Source of the DNA: Mesorhizobium waimense
GTDB taxonomy: Bacteria > Pseudomonadota > Alphaproteobacteria > Rhizobiales > Rhizobiaceae
Length of the DNA stretch: 64,000 nt
Assembly (NCBI RefSeq): GCF_003601975.1
Contig: NZ_QZWZ01000005.1
Coordinates: 124,001 to 188,000 of the forward strand
Direction: 5' to 3'
Translations under genes and position numbers: made by a program
The notes under the pieces: model-generated
Told to the model about the DNA's origin: nothing
Databases searched by the model: none
What the model saw: the letters and a program-made list of their open reading frames with translations, nothing else
Shown here: positions 25,068 to 34,126 of the stretch, one piece after another
Layout: every line of letters starts with the position of its first letter
Numbering within the stretch: position 1 is the stretch's first letter

Positions 25068-26144
25068 ATGAACGCTGCAATGAATGAACCAAGCGAAGTG
25101 CTGGTCGACTGCCAGTCCGTATGGAAGATTTTCGGTGGTCGCGCTCAGGCTGCCGTCAAGGCCATATCCGAACGTGGGCTATCCAAGAAGCAGGTGCTGC
25201 AGGAATTCGACTGCGTGGTGGGTGTCTCCGACGCCAGTCTCCAGGTCCGCCGCGGCGAGATATTCTGCATCATGGGCCTCTCCGGGAGCGGCAAGTCGAC
25301 GCTGATCCGCCTCCTTAACCGCCTGATTGAACCGAGCCTCGGCAAGATCACGGTGAAAGGCAAGGAGATCGCCAGGCTGAATGCAGCGGAGCTGCGCGAT
25401 ATGCGCGCCCGCAACATCGGCATGGTGTTTCAGAGCGTGGCGCTTCTCCCCCACCGGACGGTTCTCGAGAATGCCGCTTTCGGTCTCGAGGCGCGGGGCG
25501 TTGCGAAAGACGAGCGCAACAGGACTGCCCGCGCAGCCCTCGAAAAAGTTGGCCTTGCCGACTGGACGTCGCGCTATCCCAACGAACTGTCCGGCGGCAT
25601 GCAGCAGCGCGTTGGCCTCGCACGGGCCATAGCGGCAGATCCCGAAATCATCCTCATGGACGAGCCGTTCAGCGCCCTCGACCCGCTGATCCGCCGCCAA
25701 TTGCAGGACGAATTCCGACAACTGACGAAGTCGCTCGGCAAGTCCGCCGTCTTCATCACCCACGACCTCGAGGAAGCCATCCGCATCGGCGACCGGATCG
25801 CCATCATGAAGGACGGCGTCATCGTCCAGGTCGGAACGGCCGAGGAGATCGTAACCAAACCCGCCGACGACTACGTCTCCGATTTCGTGGCGGGCATATC
25901 CAGGATCCATCTGGTCAAAGCGCACTCCGTGATGCGGCCCGTTGCCGAGTTCAAGAGCGCGCAGCCGCATAACGACGTGAACGCGCTGCTACGAACGTCG
26001 CCGGAGGCCGACATTGGCGAACTCATCGATCTGACCATGCAGTCGGATCGCGACGCGGTCGCGGTTGTCGAGGACGGCACCGTCGTCGGTGTCGTCACCA
26101 TCCGTGGTCTGCTCCGCGGTGTCGCCGGCAAGCCTGCAGGGTAG
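25068..26144 (+). CDS. ATP-binding protein of the quaternary-amine ABC importer (OpuAA/ProV type)
   Basis: A 358-residue ATPase. It begins with the Opu-type lead-in (WKIFGG ... GLSKKQVLQEF), then Walker A GLSGSGKSTL, a Q-loop in MVFQSVALLPHRT, signature LSGGMQQRVGLARA and Walker B IILMDEPFSALDP, with the switch His in VFITHDLEEA. The tail (about 280-355) contains one CBS-like unit (SDRDAVAVVEDGTVVGVVTI), shorter than the two-CBS module of OpuAA. ATG 25068 is preferred since GGGGA lies just upstream; ATG 25056 has no ribosome site. Confidence 0.92.
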   Translation: MNAAMNEPSEVLVDCQSVWKIFGGRAQAAVKAISERGLSKKQVLQEFDCVVGVSDASLQVRRGEIFCIMGLSGSGKSTLIRLLNRLIEPSLGKITVKGKEIARLNAAELRDMRARNIGMVFQSVALLPHRTVLENAAFGLEARGVAKDERNRTARAALEKVGLADWTSRYPNELSGGMQQRVGLARAIAADPEIILMDEPFSALDPLIRRQLQDEFRQLTKSLGKSAVFITHDLEEAIRIGDRIAIMKDGVIVQVGTAEEIVTKPADDYVSDFVAGISRIHLVKAHSVMRPVAEFKSAQPHNDVNALLRTSPEADIGELIDLTMQSDRDAVAVVEDGTVVGVVTIRGLLRGVAGKPAG

Positions 26145-26158
26145 TTCGGGAGGAGCAA

Positions 26159-27004
26159 ATGGACATTTCAGTCATTACAGACACGTTCGATGCCTGGACG
26201 GATGCTGCGCTCGGTTGGATCAGCGACAATGGCGAATGGTTGTTCGAGTTTGTCCGGAGCGTGCTTGAAGGAACCTATGACGGCGTCCTGTGGCTTCTGC
26301 AGTTGGCACCGTTTTATGTGATCGCCATCATCGCAGCCCTGCTTGGATGGCGATTGATCAACGCTCTGTCCGGCGTCCTCGCGGGGCTTGCCATGGTTTT
26401 TTGCGCGGTGATGGGCCTCTGGACGGAAACCATGAGCACATTGGCCCTGGTGATCACCGCTACGATTCTGGCCCTTTTCGTCGGCATTCCCATCGGCATC
26501 GTGGCGGGCTTTGTCAGATCGTTCGACCGGTTTCTCGAGCCGGTGCTCGATCTGATCCAGACCCTGCCGCCTTACATCTATCTGCTTCCTGCAATCGCGC
26601 TGCTCGGCTACGGGCCCGCGACCGCGCTCATCGCCACCTTTATCGTCGCGATGCCGCCCGCTATCCGGCTCACCTCCCTTGGCATCCGCATGACACCGCT
26701 CGAATTCGTCGAGCTCGGCCAGGCAAGTGGTCTGACACCCTGGCAAATGTTCATCAAGATCAGGCTTCCCTTCGCCATCCCAAGCGTCATGGCGGGGATC
26801 AACCAGAGCCTGATGATGGCTTTCGGCATGGTCGTCATCGCCGGCATCGTCGGTTCGGGAGGTCTCGGAGAGACGATCTATTCGGCCGTGCGCACGCTCG
26901 ACATCGCCACTTCAATCAACGCCGCGATCGCAATCGTCATCCTGACCATGGTGCTCGACAGGCTCACGCAGAGCGCGGCGCGCCGCGCCAAGGGAGGCGC
27001 ATGA
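26159..27004 (+). CDS. Permease of the quaternary-amine ABC importer (OpuAB type), first copy
   Basis: A 281-residue inner-membrane protein with about six hydrophobic segments and the cytoplasmic coupling motif ELGQASGLTPWQMFIKIRLPFA. ATG 26159 has a good GGGAGGAG site. A second permease follows directly with an ATGA overlap, so the transporter uses two non-identical membrane subunits instead of a homodimer. The N-terminal part (SDNGEWLFEFVRSVL) precedes the first membrane segment. Confidence 0.9.
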   Translation: MDISVITDTFDAWTDAALGWISDNGEWLFEFVRSVLEGTYDGVLWLLQLAPFYVIAIIAALLGWRLINALSGVLAGLAMVFCAVMGLWTETMSTLALVITATILALFVGIPIGIVAGFVRSFDRFLEPVLDLIQTLPPYIYLLPAIALLGYGPATALIATFIVAMPPAIRLTSLGIRMTPLEFVELGQASGLTPWQMFIKIRLPFAIPSVMAGINQSLMMAFGMVVIAGIVGSGGLGETIYSAVRTLDIATSINAAIAIVILTMVLDRLTQSAARRAKGGA

Positions 27005-27858
27005 TGGACCCTGATCTGCTCCAGTTTTCGCCGGGCGCCTACCTCGCCCCTGCCGTGGATTGGCTGAATAAGAACTTCCATCCGTTCTTCGATGCGGTCA
27101 CCAAGCTGATCGAGGCGGTGCTGGGGGGCATCGAAGCCGTTCTCCTCTATCCGCCGCCCTACGCGACGATCGCCGTGGCAGCCCTCCTCGCCGCTTTCTT
27201 CGTCAGCGTTCGGGTCTCGGTGGTGACAGCCATTTCACTCGTGTTCTGCTTGCTGGCGGGGTTTTGGACCGCCTCGATGCAGACGCTGGCGCTGGTGACG
27301 GTGGCGGTGATCATTTCCGTGTCGATCGCCTTCCCGCTCGGCATCTTGGCATCACGGTACAAGAAATTCGAGGCCGGGATCCGGCCCGTGCTGGACATCA
27401 TGCAGACCGTGCCGCCGTGGGTCTATCTCATCCCCGCCGTCATGATCTTCAGTCTCGGCCGTGTTCCGGCGATCATCGCGACGATCGTCTACGGCATACC
27501 TCCGATGCTGCGCCTGACCACCCTGGCCTTCAACCAGGTGCCGAAGGATCTTCTGGAACTCGGCCATGCGACCGGAACTTCGCCGCGGTCGATCCTGTTC
27601 AAGATCGAAATCCCCTCGGCCACACCGACACTCCTGGTCGGTCTCAACCAGTGCATCCTCCTGTCGCTGGCGATGGTCGTGCTGGCCGGCCTCGTCGGAG
27701 CAGGCGGTCTCGGAGCCGAGGTGACGCGGGGATTGACGCGGATGGAAATGGGTTTGGGCCTGCGGGCCGGACTGTCGATCGTTGCCGTCGCCATCCTCCT
27801 CGACAGGGTCTCCAGGGGCGTGCTGCAGCGCCGCCAGAGACCAGGCAAGGCCGCCTGA
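27001..27858 (+). CDS. Permease of the quaternary-amine ABC importer, second copy
   Basis: A 285-residue permease homologous to the preceding one. The coupling motif is ELGHATGTSPRSILFKIEIP, and the proline-rich PPWVYLIPAVMIF membrane segment is typical. ATG 27001 overlaps the previous stop (ATGA). The reading frame is open far upstream, but residues before 27001 lie in a shadow frame of the first permease. The two permeases probably form a heterodimer. Confidence 0.9.
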   Translation: MMDPDLLQFSPGAYLAPAVDWLNKNFHPFFDAVTKLIEAVLGGIEAVLLYPPPYATIAVAALLAAFFVSVRVSVVTAISLVFCLLAGFWTASMQTLALVTVAVIISVSIAFPLGILASRYKKFEAGIRPVLDIMQTVPPWVYLIPAVMIFSLGRVPAIIATIVYGIPPMLRLTTLAFNQVPKDLLELGHATGTSPRSILFKIEIPSATPTLLVGLNQCILLSLAMVVLAGLVGAGGLGAEVTRGLTRMEMGLGLRAGLSIVAVAILLDRVSRGVLQRRQRPGKAA

Positions 27859-27876
27859 CCGCAAAAGGGAAATACC

Positions 27877-28876
27877 ATGCGCCGCAGCTTCTTCTGCATC
27901 GATGCCCACACCTGCGGCAATCCGGTCCGGCTGGTCGCGGGAGGCGGCCCCTTGCTGCCCCATATCCCGATCGCCGAGCGGCGCGACCTTGTTCGTACGC
28001 GACCATGATTGGATCCGTCAGGCATTGATGTTCGAACCACGCGGGCACGACATCATGTCGGGCGCGATCATCTATCCCGCGTACCGTCAGGACTGTGATT
28101 TCGCCGTGATCTTTATCGAAGTCAGCGGATGCCTGCCGATGTGCGGCGCCGGCACGATCGGCCTGGTGACGGCGGCCATCGAAGAAGGCCTCGTAACGCC
28201 CCGGGCTCCGGGCAGGCTGTCAATCGAGACTCCGGCCGGAAGGGTCGATATCCAGTACGAGAAACCGGGCGAGTTCGTGGACTCCGTCCGGATGTTCAAT
28301 GTTGCCAGCTATCTGCATGCCGCGGACGTCGCTGTAGATGTCCCTGGTCTCGGCCGGCTCGTCGTCGACATCGCCTATGGCGGCAACTACTACGCCGTCG
28401 TCGAGCCGCAGGAGTCATGGCAGGGCCTGGACGGCCTATCGGCGAGCGACATCGTGGACCTCAGCCGCGCTCTCCGCGAAGCACTCGAGCACGTCTGCGA
28501 TCCAGCCCATCCCGAGGACGAAAAAATACGCGGCGTGCACCATGCCATATGGTGCGACGCGCCCTTAAGCAGCAATGCCGACGGCCGCGGCGCGGTGTTC
28601 TATGGTGACAAGGCGATCGACCGTTCGCCCGGCGGCACGGGAACGTCGGCCCGCATGGCGCAACTCCATGGCAAGGGACGACTGAAGGTCGGCGACACCT
28701 TCCGCCAGGAAAGCCTGATCGGCACGGTGTTCGAGGGCCGCGTCGAGGCGGAGGCCGACATAGGTCCTTTCAAGGGCATCAAACCCAGTGTCGGCGGCTG
28801 GGCGCGGATCATCGGCCATAATACTATCTTCGTCGACGATCGCGATCCGTTGGCCCACGGCTTCCAGATCAAGTAG
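27877..28876 (+). pseudogene. Proline-racemase-family gene (4-hydroxyproline epimerase-like), frameshifted and lacking the second catalytic Cys
   Basis: The reading starts at ATG 27877 (RBS AAAGGGAAA) with RSFFCIDAHTCGNPVRLV, the usual N-terminus of 4-hydroxyproline 2-epimerases. After AERRDL it meets a stop at 28006-28008, whereas the normal continuation FVRDHDWIRQALMFEPRGHD is found in the next frame from 27992. Four bases stand at 27988-27991 where three are needed, so a +1 shift is present. The first catalytic Cys is intact (CLPMCGAGTIG, 28142-28144). The second site reads RSPGGTGT, with GGC at 28631-28633 where epimerases have TGC (Cys) and 3-hydroxyproline dehydratases have Thr. Two independent defects suggest a decaying gene; a sequencing error could explain only the first. 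Confidence 0.8.
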
Positions 28877-28969
28877 GCGAAGTCGAGCGTTTGGAGACAT
28901 TGGGCGCGGGGGTGTGATCGGCGGAGTTGGATGGCAAGGAGTGGCGATCGACGGCACTGTTCTACGACG

Positions 28970-29104
28970 GTCGAGTCGTTCGTGGACCACAACGGGACGA
29001 CAGTGGCTGGCATCATTGCGATGCGGGAAAACGGGTTCGACACTGCGATCGAAGCTGGTCTGGAAGCAGCGTTTCAGACGGCACTGGTGCCGGCGGCCAG
29101 ATAG
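28970..29104 (+). pseudogene. Possible C-terminal remnant of a pyrroline-5-carboxylate reductase (ProC)-like gene
   Basis: In one plus frame, 45 codons read VESFVDHNGTTVAGIIAMRE and then NGFDTAIEAGLEAAFQTAL before TAG 29102-29104. This resembles the C-terminal dimerisation end of ProC proteins, where a GGTT-I/V-AG turn is followed by two helices. Nothing upstream in the gap after the racemase gene continues the similarity and there is no start or ribosome site, so it would be a fragment. The likeness is short and should be treated as tentative. Confidence 0.4.
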
Positions 29105-29119
29105 GCGGAGGGTTAGGCC

Positions 29120-30109
29120 ATGAAAGCAGCCAATGAAGCTCCGGGGGGTGGCCGATTGAAGATCGGCTTTATCCTCGCTCGTTCCTTCACACTTTCCGCG
29201 TTCGCATTGTTCGTCGACACTCTCAGACTGGCGAGCGACGAGATCGACAGGTCTGGTAGGGTTTTGGCTGATTGGCAGGTGCTGGCAAGCACCAGGCACC
29301 TGATCACGTCGAGTTGTGGTGTGCAGGTCGCTCCGACATCGGATTTCGTGGATCCCAGGGAGTTGAACTACATCGTTGTCGTCGGCGGTCTGCTCAACAA
29401 TGAGTTCCCGGTCGACAGCGAGACAGTCAGCTACCTGAAGAGAGCGGCCGCCTGCAAGGTTCCCTTGATCGGGGTTTGCACGGGAACGTTCATCCTGGCT
29501 GAGGCCGGCCTGATGAAATACCATCGGACCTGCGTCAGCTGGCTCCACTATCAGGCTTTCCGCCAGCGCTTCCCGGATCATGACGTCAGGGCGGACCGCT
29601 TGTTTAATCTTGACCAGGCCAGAGGTTCTTGTGCCGGAGGCAGCAGCGCGGCTGACATGGCCGCATCAATCGTCAGGCTTCACATCAGCAATAAGGCTGA
29701 GAGAAACGCCCTCGAAGTATTGCAGATCGAGAAGGCGCGCTCGCCCTCGGACATCCAGCCGCGCAGGCCCCCTTTCATAGAGTGCAAAAATCCCCGGCTC
29801 AAGGCGGCGCTCATCATCATGGAGAACCATGTCGACAACAAGCTCTCCATACCCAAGTTGGCGGCATCTGTCGGATTGTCCCGGAGGCAGCTCGAGCGCC
29901 TCTTCAGGGAAGAAACAAAGAACTCTCCGGCACTTGTTTACCTAAGAGTGCGTCTTGAGCGGGCGAAACGCCTCTTGATGCAGACCAAGGCTCCGATGAT
30001 CGAGATTGCCATCGAGGTCGGATTTGAAAACGCCTCGCATTTCTCGAAGGTCTTCCACAAGACGTTCGGCCAACCGCCAAGCAAGTTCAGGTCAGAGATT
30101 TCAAACTGA
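29120..30109 (+). CDS. GlxA/CdhR-type AraC-family regulator with DJ-1/PfpI domain
   Basis: A 329-residue regulator. Residues 12-185 form a class I amidotransferase-like (DJ-1/PfpI) ligand domain with the nucleophile-elbow Cys in IGVCTGTFILAEAG. Residues about 220-325 are an AraC double helix-turn-helix (LSIPKLAASVGLSRRQLERL, IEIAIEVGFENASHFSKVF). Relatives in Pseudomonas (GbdR, CdhR, ArgR) control use of betaines, carnitine and arginine, which fits the upstream importer. It is separated from the preceding remnants by 15 bases and converges with the GMC gene. Confidence 0.9.
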   Translation: MKAANEAPGGGRLKIGFILARSFTLSAFALFVDTLRLASDEIDRSGRVLADWQVLASTRHLITSSCGVQVAPTSDFVDPRELNYIVVVGGLLNNEFPVDSETVSYLKRAAACKVPLIGVCTGTFILAEAGLMKYHRTCVSWLHYQAFRQRFPDHDVRADRLFNLDQARGSCAGGSSAADMAASIVRLHISNKAERNALEVLQIEKARSPSDIQPRRPPFIECKNPRLKAALIIMENHVDNKLSIPKLAASVGLSRRQLERLFREETKNSPALVYLRVRLERAKRLLMQTKAPMIEIAIEVGFENASHFSKVFHKTFGQPPSKFRSEISN

Positions 30110-30131
30110 GTTGCCGTGGCGAAAATCCAGG

Positions 30132-31751
30132 CTACCGCAACGCGTCTTGCAAGATCATCTCCGCCGCCTTCTCGGCAATCATGATGACCGGCGAATTGGT
30201 GTTGCCGGAAACGATGGTAGGCATGATCGAGGCGTCGGCGATGCGCAGGCCGGCAAGGCCATGGACACGTAAGCGGTCGTCGACCACGGCCATCCTGTCC
30301 GCCCCCATCTTGCACGTGCCGACCGGGTGAAAGATGGTCGTGGCGATGTCGCCCGCCTTGCGCACCAGATCATCGTGGCTTGAGAATTGCGGGCCTGGCA
30401 ACATCTCTTCCGGCGAGAAGCGAGCAATGGCCTTCGCTTTCATCAGCCGCCGCGCATGCTCGATCGAGGCCACTGCAATGCTGCGGTCGCCCTTCGTCGA
30501 AAGATAGTTCGGACGGATCTTCGCGGGCTGGCGCGGGTCGTGCGTGGCCATATGCACGGTGCCCCTGCTCTCGGGGCGTAAATTGCAGATCGAGACCGTC
30601 ACGGCCGGGAAACGATGCAACGGCTCGCCCAGTCGGTCGGTGCTGAGCGGCTGCACGTGATATTCGAGGTCGGGTGTTGAGAGCCGCGGATCGGAACGGG
30701 CGAAGATGCCGAGTTGGCTTGGCGCCATGGACAGCGGCCCGCTCCGCCACAGGGCATATTCGGCCCCCATCGCCGCGCGGCTGAAGAGATTGTGGTAGCG
30801 CTGGTTGAGGGTAACGGCGTTCTTGACCTTGAACACCATGCGTATCTGCAGATGGTCCTGCAGATTTTCGCCGACACCCGGCAAGGCATGCCGGACCTGG
30901 ATGCCAAGCTGCGACAGGAGTTCTGCTTGTCCGACGCCGGAGAGTTCCAGGAGCCTCGGCGAATTGATGGCGCCGGCGGCCAGAATGGTTTCGTGGGCGC
31001 CGGCGAAATGCGGAGCGCCGCCTTGACGGAAGACGACGCCTGTGACGCGGCCGCCGTCGAACTCCAGCCGTTCTGTTTCGGCGCCGGTCAGGATACGAAG
31101 ATTGGTGCGGCCCTTTATGCCACGCAGGAAGGCCTTGGAAGCGTTCCAGCGTACACCCTTCCTCTGATTGACCTCGAAATAGCCCGAGCCTTCGTTCGTG
31201 CCCTGGTTGAAGTCTTCAGTGCGCGCAATTGCGAGCTCTTCGGCAGCATCGCGAAAGGCGTCGAGGATCGGCCAGGACAGCCGTTGCCGCTCGACACGCC
31301 ACTCGCCGCCGGCGCCATGCATCGCGCTGGCGCCACCGTGATAATCCTCCGACTTGCGGAAATAGGGCAGCACGTCGTCCCAGCCCCATCCGGCATTGCC
31401 GGCCTGCCGCCAGCCATCATAGTCGGCGGCCTGGCCGCGCATATAGATCATGCCGTTGATCGAGGAACAGCCGCCAAGCACCTTGCCGCGTGGATAGTTG
31501 AGACTGCGTCCGTTCAACCCCAGGTCCGGCTCAGTCTTCATCAGCCAGTCGGTGCGGGGGTTGCCCATGCAATAAAGATAGCCGATCGGGATATCGATCC
31601 AATGGTAGCGGTCGCTGCCGCCGGCTTCGAGCAGCAGGACTTTGTTTCGAGGGTCGGCGGAGAGCCGGTTGGCGAGCACGCAGCCCGCCGAACCGGCGCC
31701 GACGACGACAAAGTCGAACTCACCGAAATCAGATGGACGAACGACGGTCAC
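30132..31751 (-). CDS. GMC-family FAD oxidoreductase (choline/alcohol dehydrogenase-like)
   Basis: A 539-residue flavoprotein. It has the FAD motif [18 protein letters not shown] near residue 11, the GMC signature [18 protein letters not shown], and the C-terminal catalytic region with His ([11 protein letters not shown]) and Asn ([15 protein letters not shown]). GTG 31751 is chosen because it overlaps the kinase stop as GTGA; the frame is open further upstream only inside the kinase gene. It is the last gene of the leftward polyol operon and may oxidise the alcohol substrate or a side product. The BetA-like family has broad alcohol specificity, so the substrate is not fixed. Confidence 0.88.
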   Translation of the reverse strand: MTVVRPSDFGEFDFVVVGAGSAGCVLANRLSADPRNKVLLLEAGGSDRYHWIDIPIGYLYCMGNPRTDWLMKTEPDLGLNGRSLNYPRGKVLGGCSSINGMIYMRGQAADYDGWRQAGNAGWGWDDVLPYFRKSEDYHGGASAMHGAGGEWRVERQRLSWPILDAFRDAAEELAIARTEDFNQGTNEGSGYFEVNQRKGVRWNASKAFLRGIKGRTNLRILTGAETERLEFDGGRVTGVVFRQGGAPHFAGAHETILAAGAINSPRLLELSGVGQAELLSQLGIQVRHALPGVGENLQDHLQIRMVFKVKNAVTLNQRYHNLFSRAAMGAEYALWRSGPLSMAPSQLGIFARSDPRLSTPDLEYHVQPLSTDRLGEPLHRFPAVTVSICNLRPESRGTVHMATHDPRQPAKIRPNYLSTKGDRSIAVASIEHARRLMKAKAIARFSPEEMLPGPQFSSHDDLVRKAGDIATTIFHPVGTCKMGADRMAVVDDRLRVHGLAGLRIADASIMPTIVSGNTNSPVIMIAEKAAEMILQDALR

Positions 31752-33259
31752 TGGAGAGCCTGTCGACTGGCGATGCGTTCCCACATCGGGGCCATTGCCT
31801 GGTTGATCTCGCCATAGAGCTGGTAGCGCGCGGCATAGGCTGGGGCAACAGCAACATTCGGCGCATAGCGGCGCGCGGCCGAGGTCATCGCCATGGCACC
31901 GGCAGCGAAATCCGCGAAGACGCCGACGCCGGTACCCGCTGCAATCGCCGCCCCCAGCGCGCCGGTTTCGCGGCTCTTCGCGACGGTGACCGGCACGACA
32001 AGCACGTCGGCAAAAATTTGCGCCCAAACGTCGCTGCGTGAGCCGCCGCCGGATAACACCGCTTCATCGAACCGCGCGCCCGCTGCATAGAGCGTTTCGA
32101 TATGACGTTTGTGTTCGAAGACAACGCCTTCGAACAGGGCACGCAGCATATGTGCCCGCGTGTGCCAGCCAGCCATGCCATAAAAGCCGGCGCGCGCCTG
32201 GCCGTTCTTCTGTGAACCGTAGAGGAAGGGGTGGTAGATCGGGATGTCGCCGGTCGGATCGACGGAAGCGACAAGATCGCTGCACAGTTCGAACGGCGAC
32301 TTTCCTTCCGGTACATGGTCGAGGAATTCGCGCACGATCCATTCCAGATTGGTGGCCGAAGTAGCGCTGGATTCAATCGCCAGATAGCGCGTCGGGTCGA
32401 AGGTCGACAGCATGAAGATCGACGGCTCGCGGATCGGCTCGTCGGTGATGACCTGGTTGATGCTCCAGGTGCCGGCGATGATCGAAGCGGCACCCGTGCG
32501 GGTGACGCCGGACCCGATGGCGCTGGCCACGACGTCGAACAGGCCGGCCACGACGGGCGTGCCGGCGCGCAGGCCGGTGAGCGACGCGACATCGGTAGTG
32601 ACATGCCCGGCAATCTCGGCCGATTCCAGGACCGGCGGCAGCAGGTCGGCGCAGTCGCCAAGGCCATAGGCCTCGAGCAAATCCTGCTCGTAGCGCCGTC
32701 CCGGCATCGACAACAAACCGCAACCGGACATATCGGTGGCATCCGTGGACCGCGCGCCAGTCAATCGGTTGACGATAAAATCCTTGCACAAGAATGCCGT
32801 GCCGATGCGGCCGAACAGCTCAGGCTCGAACCGCTTCAGCCAGGCGAGCAAGGTCGGCGTCTGCGCGGCCCAGGGTTTTTGCAGGCAAAATCGGTATGTG
32901 CGGTCGCCGACATTACTCTTCGCCCATTCGCCGACTATGCCGACGGCGCGGGTGTCGAGCGACTGGATGCCGATCAGCGGCGCGCCCGCCCGGTCGAGCG
33001 CATAAAGGCCGTTGCCGTGCCCGGCGCAGCCGATCGCGACGATGTCGCCGGCGTCGATGCCGGCTTCCGCGATGCAGCGGCCGATCACTGTGACGGCGTT
33101 GCGCCAGAGTTCGCCGAGATCGCGCTCGACATGGCCGGGCTTCGGCATCGACGAATGCCCGTCGAGCGCCGCGAGCGCCCGTTCGCGTCCCGTCATGTCG
33201 AAGATGATCGCCTTGATGACTGTATTGCCCGCATCAAGGCCCAGAATGTAACCGCTCAT
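31748..33259 (-). CDS. FGGY-family carbohydrate (polyol) kinase
   Basis: A 503-residue kinase with the N-terminal ATPase-fold motif [19 protein letters not shown] and the C-terminal FGGY-type block ([34 protein letters not shown]). It would phosphorylate a sugar or sugar alcohol taken up by the operon's ABC importer. Within FGGY it looks closest to the erythritol/xylulose kinase branch, judging from the operon (GlpD-like dehydrogenase, SorC regulator), but the exact sugar is not readable. It lies 24 bases behind the aldolase gene. Confidence 0.88.
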   Translation of the reverse strand: MSGYILGLDAGNTVIKAIIFDMTGRERALAALDGHSSMPKPGHVERDLGELWRNAVTVIGRCIAEAGIDAGDIVAIGCAGHGNGLYALDRAGAPLIGIQSLDTRAVGIVGEWAKSNVGDRTYRFCLQKPWAAQTPTLLAWLKRFEPELFGRIGTAFLCKDFIVNRLTGARSTDATDMSGCGLLSMPGRRYEQDLLEAYGLGDCADLLPPVLESAEIAGHVTTDVASLTGLRAGTPVVAGLFDVVASAIGSGVTRTGAASIIAGTWSINQVITDEPIREPSIFMLSTFDPTRYLAIESSATSATNLEWIVREFLDHVPEGKSPFELCSDLVASVDPTGDIPIYHPFLYGSQKNGQARAGFYGMAGWHTRAHMLRALFEGVVFEHKRHIETLYAAGARFDEAVLSGGGSRSDVWAQIFADVLVVPVTVAKSRETGALGAAIAAGTGVGVFADFAAGAMAMTSAARRYAPNVAVAPAYAARYQLYGEINQAMAPMWERIASRQALQ

Positions 33260-33283
33260 TGGCTCCTCCCGCAGTCGGCCGCC

Positions 33284-34126
33284 TTACGCCTGGTTGTACA
33301 GATCCCAGGCGGTGGCGCCATCGGCGCCGTCATGGATGATCGCCATCAGACCCCGCACGACGGCACTCGGATTGGCGTGCTGATAGATGTTGCGGCCATA
33401 GACCATACCCAGTGCGCCTTGCGCCATCAGCGCCGCCGACTTGTCGAACACGGCGTGCAGATCCTCCTTGCCGCCGCCGCGTACCAGCACCGGGCAGCGC
33501 GCCGCCTCAACCACGCGGTGGAAGTCATTGGAGTCGGTCGTCGGGTCTGCCTTGATGATGTCGGCGCCCATCTCGCGCGCCAGCCGCGTCAGCGTGACGA
33601 TCTTCCCGGCATCGCCGTCGACCATGTAGCCGCCATGCTCGGCGACCGGCAGCATGGCCAGGGGCTCGATCATCAGCGGCATGCCGTACTTTTCGCAGTC
33701 GGCGCGCACGCGGGAGATGTTCTGAACACATTGGCGGAAGAGGTCCGGTTCGTCAGGCAGCATGAACAGGTTCACGACCACGCAGGCGGCATCCATCTCG
33801 ATGGCGCCGATCAGCGGTTCGACCTCGTTTTGCAGCACCGCCCACATCGCCCGGTGGCGTACCTTGTTGTACGGGTTGCCCATGTCAATGCGCATCACCA
33901 GCGCTGGCTTGTCCTTGCCGGGCAGGTTCTGCAGCAGGTCGGCCTGGCCGTAATTCATCTGGATTGCGTCCGGCCCGGCCTTCGTCAGCTTTTCGACCAC
34001 GCCGGCCATGTCTTCCAGCCCAACAAGGAAGCCCGGCTCGTTGCAGACGCCGTGATCGATGGCAACGTCGAGGCAGCGGCCATTGCCGAACAGCCGGTTC
34101 ATGCGGACTTTGTTGTTCACGCGCAT
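33284..34126 (-). CDS. Class I aldolase of the DeoC/FbaB/LsrF type
   Basis: A 280-residue TIM-barrel aldolase. It shows the early VAIDHGVCNEPG motif, a substrate-binding stretch MPLMIEPLA and the Schiff-base lysine expected in ADIIKADPTT, then CPVLVRGGGKED and the phosphate-binding LGMVYGRNIYQH. ATG 34126 has AAAAGGAGCG upstream and overlaps the dehydrogenase gene by ten bases; a longer frame to 34288 lies inside that gene. It probably cleaves the phosphorylated ketose made by the kinase and dehydrogenase into C3 and C2 (or C1) units. Confidence 0.85.
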   Translation of the reverse strand: MRVNNKVRMNRLFGNGRCLDVAIDHGVCNEPGFLVGLEDMAGVVEKLTKAGPDAIQMNYGQADLLQNLPGKDKPALVMRIDMGNPYNKVRHRAMWAVLQNEVEPLIGAIEMDAACVVVNLFMLPDEPDLFRQCVQNISRVRADCEKYGMPLMIEPLAMLPVAEHGGYMVDGDAGKIVTLTRLAREMGADIIKADPTTDSNDFHRVVEAARCPVLVRGGGKEDLHAVFDKSAALMAQGALGMVYGRNIYQHANPSAVVRGLMAIIHDGADGATAWDLYNQA

